Positions 6,885 to 10,813 of a stretch of DNA of 10,813 nucleotides are shown piece after piece; within the stretch, counting starts at the first letter, position 1, and the number at the start of each line of letters is the position of its first letter. This stretch comes from Bacteroidales bacterium. Its GTDB lineage: Bacteria; Bacteroidota; Bacteroidia; Bacteroidales; JAAUTT01. Made by a program: the position numbers and the translations under genes. The stretch is taken from assembly GCA_012031335.1 (NCBI GenBank), contig JAAUTT010000074.1:1-10813 (forward strand), written 5' to 3'. The notes beneath the pieces were generated by a model. That model ran no database searches. It was not told where the DNA came from and saw nothing but the letters and a program-made list of their open reading frames with translations.

Positions 6885-7247
6885 TTATTTTACCATTTCA
6901 GTATAGAGAATCTGCTGCATCGAATCAGTATTCTCTGCTAACCTGGTTCTCATGTAGGCCTGGTATTTTACACTAAAATCCTCAGGATTATCCCGCATGA
7001 ATTCCATAAATGAAATTTCATCTGTTTCTGAAGTACTGTTCTGGTAGGCTTTGATCATGGCTTCATTCACTTTAACGTCCTCACTTTTTTGATTTATGAA
7101 CGAAGCTGTCTTTTTTTCCTTGACTTCACGATCATTGTCAAAGGTGGTTTCATTAGAAGATTTTTGTTTGATCTCCTGGCAAATGCACATTTGCGAAATT
7201 GCAATTAAAATAAATACCAAAGCGGTTGGTTTGATTATCTTTTCCAT
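6885..7247 (-). CDS. Small exported protein of unknown function, 120 aa
   Basis: The protein begins with a short positive region (MEKIIK), a hydrophobic stretch (ALVFILIAIS) and C-I-C before Q24. This looks like a signal peptide cut before Gln, a common arrangement in Bacteroidota; C21 lacks a proper lipobox, so a lipoprotein is less likely. The mature part, about 97 residues, is polar and mostly helical in appearance, with DEISFMEFMRDNPEDFSVKY near the C-terminal third and no cysteines. I do not recognise the family. It lies 307 bases downstream of oxyR on the same strand, so it probably has its own promoter. A weak -7-like TATGTTTT (minus strand, 7278-7285) sits about 30 bases upstream of the ATG. 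It would act in the periplasm or at the surface. Confidence 0.6.
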   Translation of the reverse strand: MEKIIKPTALVFILIAISQMCICQEIKQKSSNETTFDNDREVKEKKTASFINQKSEDVKVNEAMIKAYQNSTSETDEISFMEFMRDNPEDFSVKYQAYMRTRLAENTDSMQQILYTEMVK

Positions 7248-7553
7248 CGGGGTTGATTTTACATTGGGTTACGCCTTAAAACATATCATGTTTGTTATGT
7301 TTGACGAGAAAAAAGATTTTTGGATAAAATGTGTATGCTGGTAGATAAAGGGCAGATTTTTTTAGACTGAAATATTATGGCATTTGGCGAAAGTAAAACA
7401 AGTTAAATTACAGATATATACCTAGGTATTTAAAATAAAGGATTAAGCGATGATATCCTAACTTTTCAATGCTTATAGCAAACCCTGTTTTGAAAACGGT
7501 TGCGGTAATTACGGTCAATAATTATGCGGACGAGGTATCCTAAATTCGGAATA
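7248..7553. other. 306-base intergenic region between oxyR and the 120-aa gene
   Basis: No convincing coding frame is seen on either strand. It contains an inverted repeat AAACAT-atc-ATGTTT (7279-7293) overlapping the weak -7 of the downstream gene, with the second half repeated directly (ATGTTTG at 7288 and 7297). There is also a 12-bp palindrome at 7418-7429. A weak 5-bp stem (AGGAT 7439-7443 with ATCCT 7455-7459) is followed on the minus strand by a T-rich tail and could be a poor terminator for oxyR. The rest is AT-rich with no visible structure. Confidence 0.5.
7418..7429. repeat. 12-bp perfect palindrome ATACCTAGGTAT
   Basis: The sequence equals its own reverse complement and sits in AT-rich DNA between oxyR and the small exported-protein gene. 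It could be a protein-binding site for a dimeric regulator. It is about 170 bases before the downstream ATG, farther than a typical operator. No regulator can be named. Confidence 0.35.
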
Positions 7554-8476
7554 CTATAATTTAATAGAGAATTTTTTTAAACGCTCATCAAGCATGTTTT
7601 CGGGCATCAGCGATTTTATAGTATTTGCTACAGCATTGATTAAGCGTTCCTTAATAAAATCTTTCCGGATAACAATGGATATTTCGCGAACCGCTGGCGG
7701 ACAGGTTATTTCGCGCACATTCATCTTCTGATTTTCAGTCAAAAAAGGCAGATGGAGTTCGGGAATGACTGAATATCCACCATTCTTATCTACAATACGT
7801 ATTAAGGTCTCTATGCTTCCGGCTTCATACGAGCGGTTGTATTCAATCGAACTCTGACAGAAATTGAATATCTGACTTCGCAAACAATGCCCTTCCTGTA
7901 AAATCCATAAATTTTCGCGAGGCATATTCTCGGCCGATAATGGAGTGTCTCGGTGCGGATTGTCATTGGCAAATAAGCAGCAAATTTTTCGTAATATAAA
8001 GGAATTTCGTAAAAATCTGCTTGTTCAAGCGGAGTGGCCGCAATAAACATTTCAATAACATCTTTTTGAAGCGCCTCAATCAAAGAATCTGTTGGCATTT
8101 CGGATATGTTCGGATGAATTAATGGGTAATTGGTCCTGAAAGATTGGATAAACCCTGGTATCAGATAGGGTGCTATCGTGGGTATTATTCCCAGTTTTAG
8201 TGGCCCTGTAAGACTTTCGGTTTCACTTACTACCATTTCTTTCATTTTCCGTAATTCGCGCAGCGTCAATTCGGCTTGGTTTATTAGCCTTATTCCCATC
8301 GGAGTTGGTTCAATAGGGTGCTTGCTGCGGTCGAAAATGGTAACATTCAACTCCGTTTCTAACTTCTGGATCATTAAACTCAATGTAGGTTGTGTTACCC
8401 CGCAGTGTTCCGAGGCTGTTACAAAATGTCGGTATTTATTTACAGCCACAATGTATTCAAGTTGTTGAACGGTCAT
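7554..8476 (-). CDS. oxyR: OxyR-type LysR-family peroxide sensor and transcription regulator (one frameshift as read)
   Basis: The N-terminus MTVQQLEYIVAVNKYRHFVT, followed by VTQPTLSLMIQKLE, is a LysR-type winged HTH (residues about 1-60). A substrate-binding-like effector domain follows. GHCLRSQIFNFC carries two cysteines eight residues apart (C198 and C207 after repair), matching the E. coli OxyR redox pair C199/C208 in GHCLRDQAMGFC. As read, the frame breaks at FAAY because one base is missing at the A run 7971-7973 (T on the coding strand). Restoring it gives FAAYFANDNPHRD and MPRENLWILQEGHC, and a 307-aa protein, the family's usual length. Unrepaired, the first frame would end at 7811 without the redox pair. 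I chose the ATG at 8476 because it matches the family start; the in-frame ATG at 8500 would overlap the likely -7 element. It is divergent from ahpC, its probable target. Confidence 0.9.
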
Positions 8477-8497
8477 TTCATATTGGTTTTGTAAATA

Positions 8498-8505
8498 CAA
8501 ATATA
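8498..8505 (-). promoter_or_regulatory. Candidate oxyR promoter -7 element
   Basis: On the minus strand this reads TATATTTG, an exact match to TAnnTTTG. It lies 22-29 bases upstream of the oxyR ATG. No good TTTG is found at the -33 distance, so it may be a weak or regulated promoter. Confidence 0.4.
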
Positions 8506-8507
8506 AA

Positions 8508-8522
8508 TGATATCAATTTGAT
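8508..8522. promoter_or_regulatory. Candidate OxyR operator in the oxyR-ahpC divergent region
   Basis: Two overlapping symmetric elements occur here: the palindrome TGATATCA (8508-8515) and ATCAA-t-TTGAT (8512-8522). They lie between the oxyR -7 element and the ahpC -7 element and overlap the ahpC -33 TTTG. This is where a LysR-type regulator would both activate ahpC and repress itself. The spacing does not clearly follow the four-part E. coli OxyR pattern. Confidence 0.4.
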
Positions 8523-8548
8523 TAATATGCTGAGTGGATATATTTTTG
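8517..8548 (+). promoter_or_regulatory. ahpC promoter, Bacteroidota type
   Basis: TTTG at 8517-8520 is followed after 20 bases by TATTTTTG at 8541-8548, an exact TAnnTTTG. Transcription should start near 8555, leaving a leader of about 33 bases before the ATG at 8588. No Shine-Dalgarno sequence is seen; the leader is A-rich, as is common in the phylum. Confidence 0.65.
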
Positions 8549-8587
8549 TTCATGTAAAAAATTAAACCTCACTAAAAAATTAAAATT

Positions 8588-9151
8588 ATGTCACAAATTG
8601 GAAAACAGATTGTAGATTTTAAGGTACAAGGTTTTGTAAACAACGAATTCAAAACAATAACTAAGAAAGACGTTTTGGGAAAATGGTCGGTATTCTTTTT
8701 CTATCCGGCCGATTTTACATTTGTGTGTCCTACAGAGCTTGAAGATTTGGCTAACAGGTACAATGAATTTAAAGCTGCAAATTGCGAAATTTATTCAGTT
8801 TCAACTGATACACATTTTGTTCATAAAGCCTGGCACGACACTTCCGAGACTATTAAAAAGTTGAAATACCCCATGTTAGCCGATCCCACAGGAGTGCTTT
8901 CGCGAGGTTTTGATGTTATGATTGAGGAGGCTGGATTAGCTGAACGCGGTACATTTATCGTGAATCCCGAAGGTGAGATTGTTGCCTACGAAGTGGTGGC
9001 CGGAAATATTGGCCGTAATGCCGAAGAGTTGCTTCGTCGCTTGCAGGCACTGCAGTTTGTGGCAAGTCACCCTTCCGAAGTTTGTCCTGCCAAATGGAAA
9101 CAAGGCGCTGAAACACTGAAGCCAAGTATTGATCTGGTTGGTAAAATCTGA
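8588..9151 (+). CDS. ahpC: Alkyl hydroperoxide reductase subunit C (2-Cys peroxiredoxin)
   Basis: AhpC reduces hydrogen peroxide, organic peroxides and peroxynitrite in the cytoplasm. The 187-aa length equals the E. coli protein. The peroxidatic cysteine is C47 in FYPADFTFVCPTE, with the catalytic Pro, Thr and neighbouring residues intact. The resolving cysteine is C166 in EVCPAKW, and the C-terminal tail is complete. SVSTDTHFVHKAWHD and AERGTFIVNPEG are family motifs. The frame is uninterrupted. It is expressed from its own promoter opposite oxyR, and ahpF follows 57 bases later, so AhpC is probably recycled by that protein. A hairpin with a T tail right after the stop may make ahpC transcripts outnumber those reaching ahpF. 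Confidence 0.97.
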   Translation: MSQIGKQIVDFKVQGFVNNEFKTITKKDVLGKWSVFFFYPADFTFVCPTELEDLANRYNEFKAANCEIYSVSTDTHFVHKAWHDTSETIKKLKYPMLADPTGVLSRGFDVMIEEAGLAERGTFIVNPEGEIVAYEVVAGNIGRNAEELLRRLQALQFVASHPSEVCPAKWKQGAETLKPSIDLVGKI

Positions 9152-9165
9152 TTTAATTTTCACCC

Positions 9166-9200
9166 GGGAGCATCCTTCAGTGGATCTCCCTTTTATTTAT
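9166..9200 (+). terminator. Hairpin with T tail between ahpC and ahpF (partial terminator)
   Basis: GGGAG (9166-9170), a bulged C, and ATCC (9172-9175) pair with GGAT (9182-9185) and CTCCC (9186-9190) around a 6-base loop. TTTTATTTAT follows. This is an intrinsic terminator shape placed 15 bases after the ahpC stop and 9 bases before the ahpF ATG. It would let ahpC be made in excess of ahpF by read-through. Confidence 0.65.
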
Positions 9201-9208
9201 CTCCTCGT

Positions 9209-10764
9209 ATGTTAGAACAAAACTTAAAAGACCAGATCACAAATCTTTTCACAGGTCTTAAACATCAATATACCTTTCAGATTTCAGTGTCCCGATCGCA
9301 TCCCAGCCGTGAAGAGCTTATAACTTTGCTGGAAGAGGTTGCTTCCTGCTCCGAAAAGTGAACTGTACAATTGATGAGGCAAATGGACTTTCCTTTACCA
9401 TATTAAAGGAAAACAAGCCTCTTTCCTTTGTTTTCAGAGCAGTTCCTACCGGGCATGAGTTTACATCCTTGTTGCTGGCTGTTTTAAATGCCGATGGTAT
9501 AGGCAAAAACCTGCCCGACGAAACCATTGTATCAAGAATAAAAGCATTAAATGGTCCGGTTGAGGTAAAAAGCTATATTTCGCTTTCCTGCACAAACTGT
9601 CCGGATATAGTTCAATCGATGAATATCCTTTCCATTAATAATCCTGATATTAAGCATATTATAATAGATGGTTCCATAAACCAGGAGGAAGTTGAGCAGC
9701 TCAATATACAGGCAGTGCCAACGGTATATGCCAATGGTAAATTATTGCATGTCGGGCGGTCATCTTTAGGTGAATTGCTGGGCAAGCTGGAAGAACAGGT
9801 TGGGTCAGTTTTCAACTCCCAGGCTCCTGTTACCAGGGAATACGATGTTATTATTGCAGGCGGCGGACCTGCAGGCATTTCTTCAGCAATCTATTCTGCC
9901 CGTAAGGGATTTTCGGTTGCAATTGTAGCCGATAAAGTAGGTGGACAACTTACCGAAACATTGGGAATTGAAAACATGATTTCGGTTTCGCAAACTACCG
10001 GTAATCAGCTTACTGTTAATTTGAAAAATCATCTGAACGACTATTCCATTGATATTTATGAAAACCGTAAAATTGCACAGGTTGAACTGGTAGATGGAAT
10101 AAAACATGTACACACCTCAATGGGCGAAATACTCAAGACCCCTGCTTTAATAATAGCGACAGGGGCCAGCTGGCGGCGGCTCAATGTACCCGGCGAAAGT
10201 AGTTACATAGGATCGGGAGTAGCCTTTTGCACCCACTGCGATGGCCCATTTTACAAAAACAAGCGTGTGGTGGTGGTGGGAGGAGGTAATTCAGGGCTCG
10301 AAGCTGCCATAGACCTCTCAGCCATTGCATCTGATGTTACTGTCCTGGAATATATGGACGAACTTAAAGGAGATCAGATTTTGCAGAATAAGCTTAAAAA
10401 TCTTACTAATGTAAAAATTATTACCAGCGCCGAAACATTAAGCATCGAAGGAGATGGAACCAAGGTAACCGGTCTGCATTTAAAACACCGTAACTCTGGT
10501 ACTACTGAATTACTGGGTACCGACGGCGTTTTTGTACAAATCGGGCTTACCGCCAACAGCCAGGTATTTAAAAATCTTGTTGAGGTTAACCGCACAGGCG
10601 AAATTATCATCGACACCCATTGCCGGACTGCAAACCCGGGAATTTATGCAGCAGGTGATGTTTCCATAGTACCATACAAACAAATTGTAATTGCCATGGG
10701 AGAGGGAGCCAAAGCAGCACTTTCCGCCTTCGAGGATAAAATAAGAGGCGTATTGGTGAATTGA
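9209..10764 (+). CDS. ahpF: Alkyl hydroperoxide reductase subunit F (FAD/NAD(P)H-dependent AhpC reductase; one frameshift as read)
   Basis: AhpF passes electrons from NAD(P)H through FAD and two disulfides to AhpC. ATG at 9209 starts MLEQNLKDQITNLFTGL, which matches the AhpF N-terminus. That frame reaches a TGA at 9359-9361 because one A is missing from the run 9354-9357. Restoring it gives SCSEKVNCTIDEA and a 518-aa protein (E. coli 521). Motifs after repair: N-terminal thioredoxin-like domain with CTNC (C128/C131), FAD site IIAGGGPAGISSA (about 217-223), central disulfide FCTHCDGPFYKNKR (C341/C344), NAD(P)H site VVGGGNSGLEAA (about 358-363) and the C-terminal FAD motif GIYAAGDVS. A simple thioredoxin reductase is excluded by the N-terminal domain. 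A GTG start at 9358 would lose 50 conserved residues. It is co-transcribed with ahpC past a hairpin. Confidence 0.95.
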
Positions 10765-10777
10765 AAAAGAAAACCCG

Positions 10778-10813
10778 ATGAACACCACTCCATGTATTAC
10801 ATTAAATGCATGG
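10778..10813 (+). CDS. Possible start of a further gene, cut by the window end
   Basis: ATG at 10778 opens a 12-codon frame (MNTTPCITLNAW) that reaches the window edge, 13 bases after the ahpF stop. It could be a third gene of the operon, but 36 bases are too few to judge, and no function can be suggested. Confidence 0.15.
   Translation, partial: MNTTPCITLNAW

Noticed and set aside
7248..7553. Short coding gene or RNA gene in the gap
   Set aside because: No frame has a good start and protein-like composition, and no stable RNA fold or known RNA motif could be recognised by eye.
8178..8468. Plus-strand frame of 96 codons opposite oxyR
   Set aside because: It is complementary to the conserved HTH and linker of OxyR and shows no independent protein features.
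8476..8500. Earlier oxyR start at 8500
   Set aside because: It would add eight residues not typical of the family and would overlap the likely -7 element at 8498-8505.
9612..9878. Minus-strand frames opposite ahpF (also 9883-10113, 10374-10616, 10510-10788)
   Set aside because: All are antisense to conserved AhpF motifs, with no promoter or family resemblance.

Overview
The window looks like chromosomal DNA of a Bacteroidota bacterium, perhaps an environmental Bacteroidales or Marinilabiliales relative. It is AT-rich. It contains Bacteroidota-type promoter elements (TTTG spaced from TAnnTTTG) and starts without Shine-Dalgarno sequences. Its gene types fit the phylum: an outer-membrane M1-peptidase-like barrel, a giant CheB-CheR-PAS histidine kinase, and an oxyR/ahpC/ahpF peroxide locus. 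The genus cannot be read from the sequence.

Layout. (1) 1-1212 is the C-terminal end of a plus-strand gene that begins before the window, probably the beta-barrel half of an M1-family metallopeptidase. (2) 1427-6669 is one very large gene for a hybrid sensor: CheB methylesterase, CheR methyltransferase, PAS, long coiled coil, five more PAS domains, HisKA, HATPase and a receiver. As read it is cut by 11 one-base frameshifts. Six missing and five extra bases restore one frame of exactly 1748 codons, and every catalytic motif checked is present. (3) 6692-6737 is a perfect 19-bp hairpin that terminates transcription from both sides. (4) 6753-7247 (minus) holds an unrecognised 120-aa exported protein and perhaps a 41-aa protein after it. 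(5) 7248-7553 is non-coding. (6) 7554-8476 (minus) is oxyR, with one frameshift. (7) 8477-8587 is a divergent regulatory region. (8) 8588-9151 is ahpC. (9) 9166-9200 is a hairpin with a T tail between ahpC and ahpF. (10) 9209-10764 is ahpF, with one frameshift. (11) A possible next gene starts at 10778.

How the genes work together. OxyR senses peroxide through a cysteine pair (C198/C207 after repair) equivalent to E. coli C199/C208, and very likely switches on the divergent ahpC. AhpC reduces peroxides and AhpF re-reduces AhpC with NAD(P)H, so this is a complete peroxide-sensing and detoxifying module. The giant sensor kinase has no chemotaxis genes beside it in the window and probably signals to an unlinked partner.

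Data quality. At least 13 single-base indels, nearly all in or beside short A/T runs, hit unrelated genes without damaging their motifs. This looks more like sequencing or assembly error than gene decay, though the density is higher in the sensor gene. I found no CRISPR array, tRNA, rRNA, insertion sequence or other mobile element. The locus is mostly ordinary. The least explained parts are the small minus-strand genes at 6753-7247 and the architecture of the sensor.
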